Part shown: one piece after another, positions 1-5,749 of the stretch
Layout: each line of letters begins with the position of its first letter
How positions within the stretch are numbered: the first letter of the stretch is position 1
Assembly (NCBI GenBank): GCA_046537975.1
Contig: JBKHJR010000091.1
Coordinates: forward strand, 1-5,749
Direction: 5' to 3'
DNA: 5,749 nt
From: JAWLDV01 sp046537975
GTDB taxonomy: Bacteria; Desulfobacterota; Desulfobulbia; Desulfobulbales; SURF-16
Program-made: the position numbers and the translations under genes
Notes under the pieces: generated by a model
Seen by the model: the letters and a program-made list of their open reading frames with translations, nothing else
Told to the model about the DNA's origin: nothing
Database searches by the model: none

Positions 1-837
1 GGCAAGTACTATGCTCTGGCCGACGGTGAAAATCATGATGTAGCTCAAGCTATTGCTGATCATTATCTGCCGGTAAAGGCGGTAGGTGATCTCCCGAAAA
101 CTGTTGCTGGCGCTCTGGTAAGTCTGGCGGACAGATTTGATACTCTGGCGGGTTGTTTCGGCATAGGAGAGAAACCTACCGGTACTGCTGATCCTTACGG
201 CCTGAGAAGACATGTCCTGGCCCTTCTTCATATTATCTCCGGGTATAATATGTCTGTTTCCCTGCGGGAGTGTGTCCATGATGCCCTTGCCCTTTACGGG
301 GATAAGTTGACGCGACCCAAGGAAGAGGCGGCTGAGGACTTGATTGATTTTATCAAGGGCCGGTTTATATATGATCTGATCAATAGAGGGGTGCCTTCCG
401 AAGCAGTTCAGGCAGTTACCTCGGTGGGTTTTGATGATGTAATCTCGATTCGGAAACGGATTGATTCGTTGCTGACTATAAGCAGCAGGGAAACTTTTGA
501 CCTCCTGGCTGGCTCATTCAAGCGACTGATCAATATTACCGGAGATCAGAAGCCGGAAGAGATCAACCCGGAGTTGTTTCAGGAAGAGGCGGAGAAAAAC
601 CTCTATGACAAATATAAGCATATCAAGGCTGAAGTGGATCCCTTGGTAGCCCGAGAGGAATTTCTGGAAGCCATGGAAAAGATCCTGGAGATGAAAGAAC
701 CTATTGATGTCTTTTTTGATGAAGTTATGGTTATGACGGAGGACGAAGATCTGCGCCGTAATCGGCTGGCCCTGCTGGCAGGTATAATGAGATTATTTCT
801 TATGGTTGGAGATTTTTCGAAAATGTCTTCGCGGTAG
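1..837 (+). CDS. glyS: Glycyl-tRNA synthetase beta subunit, C-terminal part (5' end outside window)
   Basis: The beta subunit of the alpha2beta2 glycyl-tRNA synthetase binds tRNA-Gly and works with the catalytic alpha subunit (GlyQ) in the cytoplasm to charge tRNA with glycine. The frame is open from base 1 and gives 278 residues. The first visible residues, GKYYALADGE, match the family's conserved segment at the end of the HD-like region. They are followed by EHYxP-like DHYLP (about 20-24), ADRFDTLAG (43-51) and the hallmark PTGTADPYGLRR (59-70). The C-terminal part (about 170-265) is helical and fits the DALR-type anticodon-binding domain, including the typical RRNRLALLAGIMRLF near the end. 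The family is about 690 residues long, so roughly 60% lies upstream, probably preceded by glyQ. An internal ATG at 250 is not the start, because conserved GlyS sequence continues upstream in the same frame. No terminator hairpin is visible after the TAG stop. Confidence 0.97.
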   Translation, partial: GKYYALADGENHDVAQAIADHYLPVKAVGDLPKTVAGALVSLADRFDTLAGCFGIGEKPTGTADPYGLRRHVLALLHIISGYNMSVSLRECVHDALALYGDKLTRPKEEAAEDLIDFIKGRFIYDLINRGVPSEAVQAVTSVGFDDVISIRKRIDSLLTISSRETFDLLAGSFKRLINITGDQKPEEINPELFQEEAEKNLYDKYKHIKAEVDPLVAREEFLEAMEKILEMKEPIDVFFDEVMVMTEDEDLRRNRLALLAGIMRLFLMVGDFSKMSSR

Positions 838-975
838 TTGCCACGGATTCATATAGAGAATTATAACGGGAAGTTCAAGCAATAATTGCGGGTCGAGTGA
901 TTAATTTTGATAAGTGGAAATATTCTTTGGTGAATTCAGGCTTAATTGAAGAATTGACTCTAAATAAAAAAAAAT

Positions 976-980
976 GAGGT
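976..980 (+). promoter_or_regulatory. Ribosome binding site of the CutA-TPR gene, with ambiguous start
   Basis: A GAGGT Shine-Dalgarno match lies directly after a run of nine A (966-974). It is 3 bases before the ATG at 984, 6 before the ATG at 987 and 12 before the ATG at 993. Spacing favours 987 slightly over 984. The choice changes only one to three N-terminal residues ahead of the CutA-like domain, so it does not affect the call. Confidence 0.6.
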
Positions 981-983
981 CTT

Positions 984-2306
984 ATGATGGGTATGCATAA
1001 GATGGAAATAGGCTGGACTACAATTCCGACTTATGGGGAAGCTGAAAATTTGGCCAAAAAGTGCGTCCAAGCTGGGATTGCCACCTGTGTTCAGGTAGAA
1101 GGGCCTATTAATTCCTTTCTGGTCTTGAACAATGAGGTCGCAAATCATGAAGAGTACAGGATTACTTTCAAGTTTCTTGCTTCTCAGTCCGAGCAGGTAG
1201 AGTCATGGCTCAAAGAGAACCATCCCTATGACGTGCCGCAATGGCTGACAGTGGCGGTGGAAAATGTCCTCCCGGAGTATCTGGCCTGGGCCCTGGGGGA
1301 AGAAACGGTTGACTCCGGAGAAGTCATTGAAATGTCCCGCAGGGGTGTGGAGTTGTTGAAACGGCAGCGTTATCCGGAAGCTGAGAAAGTCTTCCAGGAG
1401 GCCCTGAAAGGGGAGCCGCAGAATTCCTACATTCTTGTAGGACTCGGGGATATTTACCGGGAAACCAAAAAATATGCCAAGGCTATAAGCTACTATCAAA
1501 AGACCCTTGATATCGACCCTTCGAATATGTTTGCCCTTCGTGGTATTGGTGATGCCTATCGCGGCATGAATAAACTGGACAAGTCCATTCCTTACTGGCA
1601 GACCTATTTAGAGAATAATCCCGATGACATCCATGTTGTTACCCGTCTTGCTGATTCATTCGTGAAGATAGGTGATTTTAATAAAGCGGAAGATATGTAC
1701 CTTAAGGCCCTTTCTATAGATGAAAAAGACAAATTCGCTTTACGGGGTATTGGCAACCTATATTATAAGAAGAATGATAATAAAAACGCTCTTTACTATT
1801 TTGAGAGGTTCCTGGAATTAGATGACAGCTATATTGCTGTCTTGACCATGACCGGCAATATTTATCGCCGCCGCCGGGAATATGAACAGGCTGTATATTA
1901 TTACGGAAAAGCACTGGAAAAAGAACCTAACAATATTTTTGCCCTGTATGGTATGGGAGATGCCCAGCGGGGGCTCAAGAAATATCGGGTGGCAGTGGAC
2001 TACTGGCTGAAAATTCTGGAAAAAGAACCGGAAAATCAGAATCTTCTCTCCAGGATAGGTGATGCCCTTTTTATACTGGGCGAGTATGAAGAGGCTGAAT
2101 ACTACTATAAGCGCAGTCTCGAGATCGGCCTTGATTCTTTTTCTCTGCTGGGTCTCGTCAGGGTATACCGGGTAAGGGAAGAGTGGGACAAAGCTGAAGA
2201 GTATTGCCGGAAAATACTGGACAGAGACCCCAATAATTCCCGGGCCCTTGACGAACTTCAGCAAATAAAAGAAAAAATAAATCCTGACAATATGGCAAAA
2301 AGCTAA
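984..2306 (+). CDS. CutA-like domain fused to nine tetratricopeptide repeats
   Basis: A 440-residue protein of unassigned function, predicted cytoplasmic (no signal peptide or membrane segment). Residues 7-105 match the CutA1 fold family: TTIPTYGEAENLAKK, then ATCVQVEGPINS in the position of LAACVN..S, then HPYDVPQWL (80-88, the family's HPYEVPEIL), then EYLAWA (98-103) for the closing YLxW. The usual YxWxGK strand is replaced by LVLNNE, so the domain is diverged. After a short linker come nine TPRs of 34 residues, starting near 117, 148, 182, 216, 250, 284, 318, 352 and 385. Each carries the G/A-Y-A-P pattern, for example GLGDIYRE..YAKAISYYQKTLDIDP. A charged tail follows. Stand-alone CutA is about 105-115 residues and forms very stable trimers. 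By inference this protein could be a trimeric hub with TPR arms that bind protein partners. It sits 146 bases after glyS with its own ribosome site, and co-transcription is unclear. Domain calls are firm; function is unknown. Confidence 0.9.
   Translation: MMGMHKMEIGWTTIPTYGEAENLAKKCVQAGIATCVQVEGPINSFLVLNNEVANHEEYRITFKFLASQSEQVESWLKENHPYDVPQWLTVAVENVLPEYLAWALGEETVDSGEVIEMSRRGVELLKRQRYPEAEKVFQEALKGEPQNSYILVGLGDIYRETKKYAKAISYYQKTLDIDPSNMFALRGIGDAYRGMNKLDKSIPYWQTYLENNPDDIHVVTRLADSFVKIGDFNKAEDMYLKALSIDEKDKFALRGIGNLYYKKNDNKNALYYFERFLELDDSYIAVLTMTGNIYRRRREYEQAVYYYGKALEKEPNNIFALYGMGDAQRGLKKYRVAVDYWLKILEKEPENQNLLSRIGDALFILGEYEEAEYYYKRSLEIGLDSFSLLGLVRVYRVREEWDKAEEYCRKILDRDPNNSRALDELQQIKEKINPDNMAKS
1527..2135 (+). 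repeat. Three-copy 68-residue (two-TPR) super-repeat inside the CutA-TPR gene
   Basis: The TPRs alternate between two types, so the true unit is a pair of 68 residues: 1527-1730, 1731-1934 and 1935-2135. Odd repeats open with FALRGIGDAYRG, FALRGIGNLYYK and FALYGMGDAQRG, exactly 68 residues apart, and have a YW or YF pair in the second helix. Even repeats open with a VVTRLAD, VLTMTGN or LLSRIGD type and have MY or YY instead. The DNA copies differ at many synonymous sites, so this is an old duplication kept by selection and not a recent tandem expansion. Confidence 0.75.
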
Positions 2307-2405
2307 TACCATTGGGGAGTTAACTGAGTTTTAAGCTTAGATTTACAAACTAGTGGATACCTGCATGCAGTAATGAGCCGGGGACCAATATTGATCTGAA
2401 TAATA

Positions 2406-3069
2406 ATGAAAAGAAAGCGCTTATGACCGGCATAACCGGGCAGGATGGCGCCTATCTGGCTGAGCTTCTGCTTGGTAGGGTTACGAGGTTCATGGCATAA
2501 AGAGACGTACATCGCTTTTCAATACCGATCTCATAGATCATCTTTACCAGGATCCCCATGAAAAAGATCGTAATTTTATCCTCCATCATGGAGATCTCAC
2601 CGATTCCTCCAGTCTTATTCGTACCATAAGAAAGAGTCCAGCCTGATGAGATATATAATCCGGCCGCTCAGTCTCATGTCGCCGTATCTTTTGAAGAGCC
2701 GGAATATACAGCCAATTCCGATGCCCTGGGCACTCTGCAGCTGTATGGATGCTGGGTCTTACGGGGAAAAACCGGGTTATATCAGGCCTCCACTTCCGAA
2801 CTTTTCGGCAATGCCCGGGAAATCCCCCAAGCCGAAGAAACCCCTTTTTACCCTCTTTCACCATAGAGTGCAGCCAAACTCTAATCTTACTGGATGGTGG
2901 TCAATTACGGGAGGCCTATGGAATGATGCCTGCAAGGCATTCTTTTCAATCATGAATTGCCGATTCGGTTCGAACTTTTGTTACCAGAAAAATAACCAGA
3001 GCCTTGGCCAGAATTTTTCTGGGACTTCGGGATTGTCTCTATCTTGGTAATCTTGAGGCCAAGCGTGAT
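2406..3069 (+). pseudogene. gmd: Decayed remnant of GDP-mannose 4,6-dehydratase
   Basis: Intact GMD converts GDP-D-mannose to GDP-4-keto-6-deoxy-D-mannose, the precursor of GDP-fucose, GDP-rhamnose and related sugars for surface polysaccharide. The family sequence can be followed here only by changing frame. KKALMTGITGQDGAYLAEL (2411-2467) holds the NAD(P)-binding TGxxGxxG. After a base loss near 2476 come GYEVHGIKRR and then DHLYQDPHEKDRNFIL and GDLTDSSSLI (2479-2625). After another shift near 2638 come QPDEIYN, QSHVAVSFEEPEYTANSD, YQASTSELFG and EIPQ. NHELPIR (2945-2965) precedes a last clean stretch, TFVTRKITRALARIFLGLRD and CLYLGNLEAKRD (2974-3069). The likely ATG at 2406 is one A short of the frame. 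The catalytic Tyr of YxxxK is a TAG stop (2864-2866), and the next conserved Tyr is TAA. Matching sequence stops after about 220 of roughly 350 codons. No function is possible. Confidence 0.93.
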
Positions 3070-3080
3070 GTATTCTGCCA

Positions 3081-3172
3081 AAAAAAGGCTACAGGATTTT
3101 CAGTTATCACGAATAATAGGCAATCCCTGCCGGTACCGGGACTGCCTTGATGATAATGGCGATAACGATCAT
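3081..3172 (-). pseudogene. Possible scrap of the 5' end of a SpsF/NeuA-like cytidylyltransferase gene
   Basis: On the minus strand an ATG at 3172-3170, preceded by GGAG (3180-3177) at 4-base spacing, opens MIVIAII. This resembles the start of CMP-sugar and SpsF-type nucleotidyltransferases (MxxVAIIQARMGSTRLPGK). The expected GS..PGK motif then appears only after a frame change, as GSPGTGRDCLL (3146-3114), followed by ENPV where these enzymes have GKPV. The gap between the two parts would need a deletion of about 8 bases. The match is short and assembled by eye across a frameshift, so it is weak. It would fit beside the gmd remnant, since both families serve surface-sugar synthesis. It could also be chance. 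Confidence 0.25.
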
Positions 3173-3498
3173 AATTCTCCGGAATTTCCTCCATAATATA
3201 TCTGTTAAAGCCAAAAAGAAATCGAGCCGGCAGCTTCTCCTCCATTTGCTTAATTCTCAAAATGATTTTTAAAAAATACTTGCTGCTGCTGTTGTTTTAT
3301 TAAAGTAAACTTGTTAATAAAGGGGCAACGATATTGACTTGGTTCAGGGTTTAATCAGTTGCCGTACCATTTAAATGATGGCCTGATTTTATTACCCTTA
3401 CCCCGGCCGGGAGGGACTGCTTGTGGTGGAGGGAGACTCTCAAGATATATAAATAAGTCTCTATTTAGTCTGACAGAATAAATAGCTGAGGAAGACAA
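3173..3498 (+). other. Non-coding stretch upstream of phoU
   Basis: No gene is recognisable. The stretch is AT-rich with several short symmetric elements: TTTTTAAAAA (3266-3275), an imperfect direct repeat TTGTTTTATTAAAG (3292-3305) and TTGTTAATAAAG (3311-3322), an inverted pair GGCAAC (3324-3329) and GTTGCC (3358-3363), CATTTAAATG (3368-3377), CCCGGCCGGG (3402-3411), and GAGACT (3433-3438) paired with AGTCTC (3456-3461). The phosphate operon promoter presumably lies here, because phoU is the first gene. No -35/-10 pair with good spacing and no complete PHO box stands out. A lone CTGACAG (3470-3476), the reverse of CTGTCAG, is only half of a PhoB-type site. Confidence 0.5.
3461..3485 (+). repeat. 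Inverted repeat just before the phoU ribosome site
   Basis: CTATTTA (3461-3467) and TAAATAG (3479-3485) are perfect 7-base arms around an 11-base loop, GTCTGACAGAA. The right arm ends 2 bases before the phoU Shine-Dalgarno GAGGAAG (3488-3494). It could be an operator or a weak leader hairpin. The stem is AT-rich and would be unstable as RNA, so a protein-binding site is at least as likely. Seven-base matches can also arise by chance in AT-rich DNA. Confidence 0.3.
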
Positions 3499-4161
3499 AT
3501 GCATCTGCACAGGGAGCTTGCAAAAGTCAGGCAGGAGTTTTTAGACCTGGGAGCCATGGTGGAGGACCGGGTAAAAAAGGCCTGCTCTGTTATTCAGACC
3601 AGGGATCAGGAGCTGATAGATTATATAATAAACTCTGATCATGAAATTGATGAAAAAGAGATTGAGCTGGAAGAGGAGTGCCTGAAAATTCTGGCTCTTC
3701 ATCAGCCGGTGGCGCGCGATCTCCGTTTTATTATCACCGTCATTAAAGTAAACAATGAGGTGGAGCGGATCGCCGATTATGCTGTCAAGATCGCCAAGCG
3801 GGTCAGGACCATTATCAGGGACGCCGATATTGTCTGCAGCAGTATAGATTTTCAGGATATGGCTGATAAGGTTATCAATATGTTAAAGATGAGCCTGAAT
3901 GCCTTGGTTGAGGATAATGCGGAATTGGCTCATCAGGTATTTATTCTGGATGATGAAGTTGATGACCTCCAAAAAGAGGCCTACCGGAAAATTAGAAAGA
4001 GCCTGGACCAACCACCAGGTGAAGGTGAACACTCTGACTGCCTCCTTAACATGTTTCTCCTGGCCCGTCATCTGGAAAGGATCGGTGACCGCTCAATCAA
4101 TATAGCGGAAGAGGTTATCTACTTGGTGGAGGGGGAAATAATCAGGGGAGATCATCCCTAA
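3499..4161 (+). CDS. phoU: Phosphate-specific transport system accessory protein PhoU
   Basis: PhoU is a cytoplasmic, membrane-associated regulator. It lowers Pst transporter activity and is needed for PhoR to shut off the Pho regulon when phosphate is plentiful. The 220-residue length is typical. Two three-helix PhoU domains are visible, at about 12-102 and 117-208. The first carries DHEIDEKEIELEEECLKIL and HQPVARDLRFI (68-78), and each domain ends in the metal-binding E-x-x-x-D motif: ERIAD (89-93) and ERIGD (193-197). The ATG is preceded by GAGGAAG with 4 bases to the start codon, and family similarity starts within the first residues (HRELAKVRQEFLDLG), so the start is secure. It is followed 18 bases later by pstC and is almost surely co-transcribed. 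Its place as first gene differs from the enterobacterial pstSCAB-phoU order. Confidence 0.96.
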   Translation: MHLHRELAKVRQEFLDLGAMVEDRVKKACSVIQTRDQELIDYIINSDHEIDEKEIELEEECLKILALHQPVARDLRFIITVIKVNNEVERIADYAVKIAKRVRTIIRDADIVCSSIDFQDMADKVINMLKMSLNALVEDNAELAHQVFILDDEVDDLQKEAYRKIRKSLDQPPGEGEHSDCLLNMFLLARHLERIGDRSINIAEEVIYLVEGEIIRGDHP

Positions 4162-4179
4162 GCTGCTTGATAAGCCATT

Positions 4180-5469
4180 ATGTCAGGATTTCTAATTATC
4201 ATTTGCCTTTTTATTCTGGCTGCTTTCGCTTTCTTCTATGGCCGCCGTAAAATGGGGAGGCTGTTTGCGACCGGGAGCGGACTACAGTCTACCCCTGTGT
4301 ATTACGGGATCTTGGTAGCCTTGTGGTGCGGTTTACCAGCCCTGCTCTTTTTATTTGTCTGGCAATTTATAGAGCCTCTGATTTTGGAAGAACTCCTGGT
4401 CAGGGAACTGCCTGCGGAATTCCAGGATATGAGCCGGGAACAGCTGGACATGAAGGTCAAGAATATGGCGGCCTGGCTTAAAGGGGCAGTTCTTCTGGTT
4501 TTTGTTCTTGTTGGAGCAGTACTTGGCCTGAGCCGCCTTAAACCCGGGGTCAATGCCCGGCATAAGGTGGAAAAGCTTATCCGCATCCTTCTTTTCACCT
4601 GTTCCATCATTGCTATTCTTACCACCATAGGCATTGTCCTGTCTGTACTTTTTGAGGCCCTGCGTTTTTTCAAGATGGTTGGTCCCCTGGAATTCCTGTT
4701 TGGTTTGAAATGGAGCCCCCAGACCGCTATTCGCCCTGATCAGGTTGCTTCCTCCGGAGCTTTCGGGGTCATCCCGGTATTTGCCGGCACGATTATGATT
4801 ACCGTTATTGCCATGCTGGTGGCCTTCCCGGTGGGCCTGATGTCTGCGATCTATCTTTCAGAGTATGCCAGCAAAAAATTCAGGGCGGTCACCAAACCGC
4901 TTCTGGAGATTCTGGCTGGTGTGCCCACCGTTGTCTATGGTTTTTTTGCAGCTATCACCATGGCTCCGTTGATCCGGCAAGCCGGAGAAGCGTTGGGAAT
5001 CGGGGTTTCTTCTGAGAGTGCTCTGGCCGCAGGCGTGGTTATGGGAATCATGATCATTCCTTTTGTCTCTTCACTTTCCGATGATGTCATTCATGCTGTC
5101 CCCAGGGCTATGAGAGAAGGGGCTTACGGGCTGGGGGCCACCAAGGCCGAGACTATTCGCCAAGTGGTTTTGCCTGCCGCCCTGCCAGGTATTGTTGGAG
5201 GCGGGATGCTTGCAGTCTCCAGGGCCATAGGCGAGACCATGATTGTGGTTATGGCGGCCGGTCTGTCTGCCAATCTGACTGCCAACCCCCTGGAATCTGT
5301 GACTACGGTGACCGTACAGATTGTATCCCTGCTCACCGGCGATCAGGAATTTGACAGCGCCAAGACTTTGGCTGCCTTTGCTTTGGCGCTGCTTCTTTTC
5401 GTCGTCACCCTGTTTTTAAATCTTATTGCTTTGATTATTGTCCGTAGGTACCGGGAACAGTATGAATAA
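4180..5469 (+). CDS. pstC: Phosphate ABC transporter permease PstC, long form
   Basis: PstC pairs with PstA to form the inner-membrane channel of the high-affinity phosphate importer, powered by PstB and fed by periplasmic PstS. The 429-residue product is longer than the roughly 320 of E. coli PstC. Extra N-terminal membrane segments lie near 3-20, 42-63 and 102-118, with a charged loop between (about 64-101). The conserved part follows, with segments near 135-160, 195-225, 240-262, 280-299, 336-360 and 399-422. The MetI-like permease domain covers about 195-425. Its EAA loop, which docks on the ATPase, is EGAYGLGATKAETIRQVVLP (313-332), and FEALRFF and AIGETM are also PstC-typical. No Shine-Dalgarno is visible before the ATG. 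A small GCTT-GAT-AAGC hairpin (4165-4175) lies in the gap, so translation may depend on coupling to phoU. The next in-frame ATG, at residue 25, would lose the first membrane segment and is less likely. Confidence 0.95.
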   Translation: MSGFLIIICLFILAAFAFFYGRRKMGRLFATGSGLQSTPVYYGILVALWCGLPALLFLFVWQFIEPLILEELLVRELPAEFQDMSREQLDMKVKNMAAWLKGAVLLVFVLVGAVLGLSRLKPGVNARHKVEKLIRILLFTCSIIAILTTIGIVLSVLFEALRFFKMVGPLEFLFGLKWSPQTAIRPDQVASSGAFGVIPVFAGTIMITVIAMLVAFPVGLMSAIYLSEYASKKFRAVTKPLLEILAGVPTVVYGFFAAITMAPLIRQAGEALGIGVSSESALAAGVVMGIMIIPFVSSLSDDVIHAVPRAMREGAYGLGATKAETIRQVVLPAALPGIVGGGMLAVSRAIGETMIVVMAAGLSANLTANPLESVTTVTVQIVSLLTGDQEFDSAKTLAAFALALLLFVVTLFLNLIALIIVRRYREQYE

Positions 5470-5749
5470 GGAAAAACAAAATCATATAGAAAAAAGACTT
5501 AGCCAGCGCCACAGGGGGGAGAGGCGTTTTCGCCGGCTGGGCCTCTTTTCCGTTATTCTGGCCCTATCCTTCCTCGCCTTTCTCTTAACGGCTATATGCG
5601 TCAGGGGCTGGGGCGGATTTCAGTTGACCTATATCAAGCTCCCTGTCCACTTTGACCAAGAGAAGTTCGCCGGTGGTGATCTTAAATGGGCCAATTATAA
5701 CGGAATACTAAACGATTCTCTCAGATCGCTTTTCCCTGAGGTCAAGGAC
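5462..5749 (+). CDS. pstA: Phosphate ABC transporter permease PstA, N-terminal part (3' end outside window)
   Basis: PstA is the second permease of the phosphate importer. The frame opens at an ATG that overlaps the last 8 bases of pstC, with a modest GGGA (5453-5456) upstream, and stays open for 96 codons to the window edge. The product starts with a basic cytoplasmic stretch ending HRGERRFRRLG, then one membrane segment (about 27-48, LFSVILALSFLAFLLTAICV), then the start of a periplasmic region with YIKLPVHFD. This matches the extended N-terminal region (DUF3333 type, from memory of the family) found in the long proteobacterial PstA. The permease core would follow outside the window. The overlap implies translational coupling with pstC and helps keep the two subunits in balance. 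The identity rests on this N-terminal pattern plus position after pstC. Confidence 0.9.
   Translation, partial: MNKEKQNHIEKRLSQRHRGERRFRRLGLFSVILALSFLAFLLTAICVRGWGGFQLTYIKLPVHFDQEKFAGGDLKWANYNGILNDSLRSLFPEVKD

Noticed and set aside
838..975. Terminator or promoter between glyS and the CutA-TPR gene
   Set aside because: No GC-rich stem followed by a T run is present. The symmetric GCAATAATTGC (879-889) is too short for a terminator, and no well-spaced -35/-10 pair was found.
1818..2312. 164-codon minus-strand open frame
   Set aside because: It is antisense to the TPR array, which has clear 34-residue periodicity on the + strand. Its product shows no recognisable family pattern.
2646..3050. 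134-codon + strand open frame, and a 68-codon frame at 2749-2955
   Set aside because: Both lie over the gmd remnant, out of its main frame for most of their length. Neither product has recognisable domains, and the underlying DNA reads as decayed GMD in other frames.
3039..3260. 73-codon minus-strand open frame as an intact gene
   Set aside because: It begins in unrecognised sequence and ends inside the complement of the gmd remnant. At most a small part may be a relic of a cytidylyltransferase gene.
3334..3355. TTGACT (3334-3339) and TTTAAT (3350-3355) as a promoter upstream of phoU
   Set aside because: Each hexamer is good, but only 10 bases separate them, too few for a sigma-70 type promoter.
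3324..3363. GGCAAC/GTTGCC pair as an intrinsic terminator or riboswitch stem
   Set aside because: Only six bases pair around a 28-base loop, and no T run or known riboswitch core follows.
4302..4673. 123-codon minus-strand open frame, plus shorter ones at 4351-4563 and 5124-5336
   Set aside because: They are antisense to pstC, and their products are rich in Arg, Ser and Thr, as expected of the complement of membrane-protein codons.

Overview
This window looks like chromosomal DNA from a Gram-negative bacterium, most likely a deltaproteobacterium in the broad sense (Desulfobacterota-like). That placement is an inference. It rests on a separate beta subunit of glycyl-tRNA synthetase (the alpha2beta2 enzyme type), on a long PstC with about 190 residues before its permease core, and on a PstA with the extended N-terminal region common in proteobacteria. 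Base composition is moderate. All intact genes read on the + strand.

Layout: (1) 1-837 is the 3' end of glyS. (2) 984-2306 encodes a 440-residue protein with an N-terminal CutA-like domain fused to nine tetratricopeptide repeats. It is the most unusual intact gene here. (3) 2307-3498 is a 1.2-kb stretch with no intact gene, but it is not empty. Positions 2406-3069 are a clear, heavily decayed remnant of gmd (GDP-mannose 4,6-dehydratase) with at least six reading-frame changes, in-frame stops and a missing C-terminal third. Next to it, on the opposite strand, is a possible scrap of the start of a SpsF/NeuA-like cytidylyltransferase gene (weak). This suggests a decayed surface-polysaccharide locus. 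(4) 3499 to the window end is the start of a phosphate operon: phoU, pstC and the first 96 codons of pstA, which overlaps the pstC stop and runs off the window. pstB is expected further on, and no pstS lies upstream.

How the genes work together: PstC and PstA form the inner-membrane channel of the high-affinity phosphate ABC importer. PhoU links that transporter to the PhoR/PhoB phosphate response. GlyS charges tRNA-Gly and has no evident link to the rest. The CutA-TPR protein has no assigned function. Its architecture suggests a trimeric scaffold that presents TPR arms, but that is inference.

No tRNA, rRNA, CRISPR array, transposase or insertion-sequence end was recognised. No strong intrinsic terminator or convincing PHO box was found.
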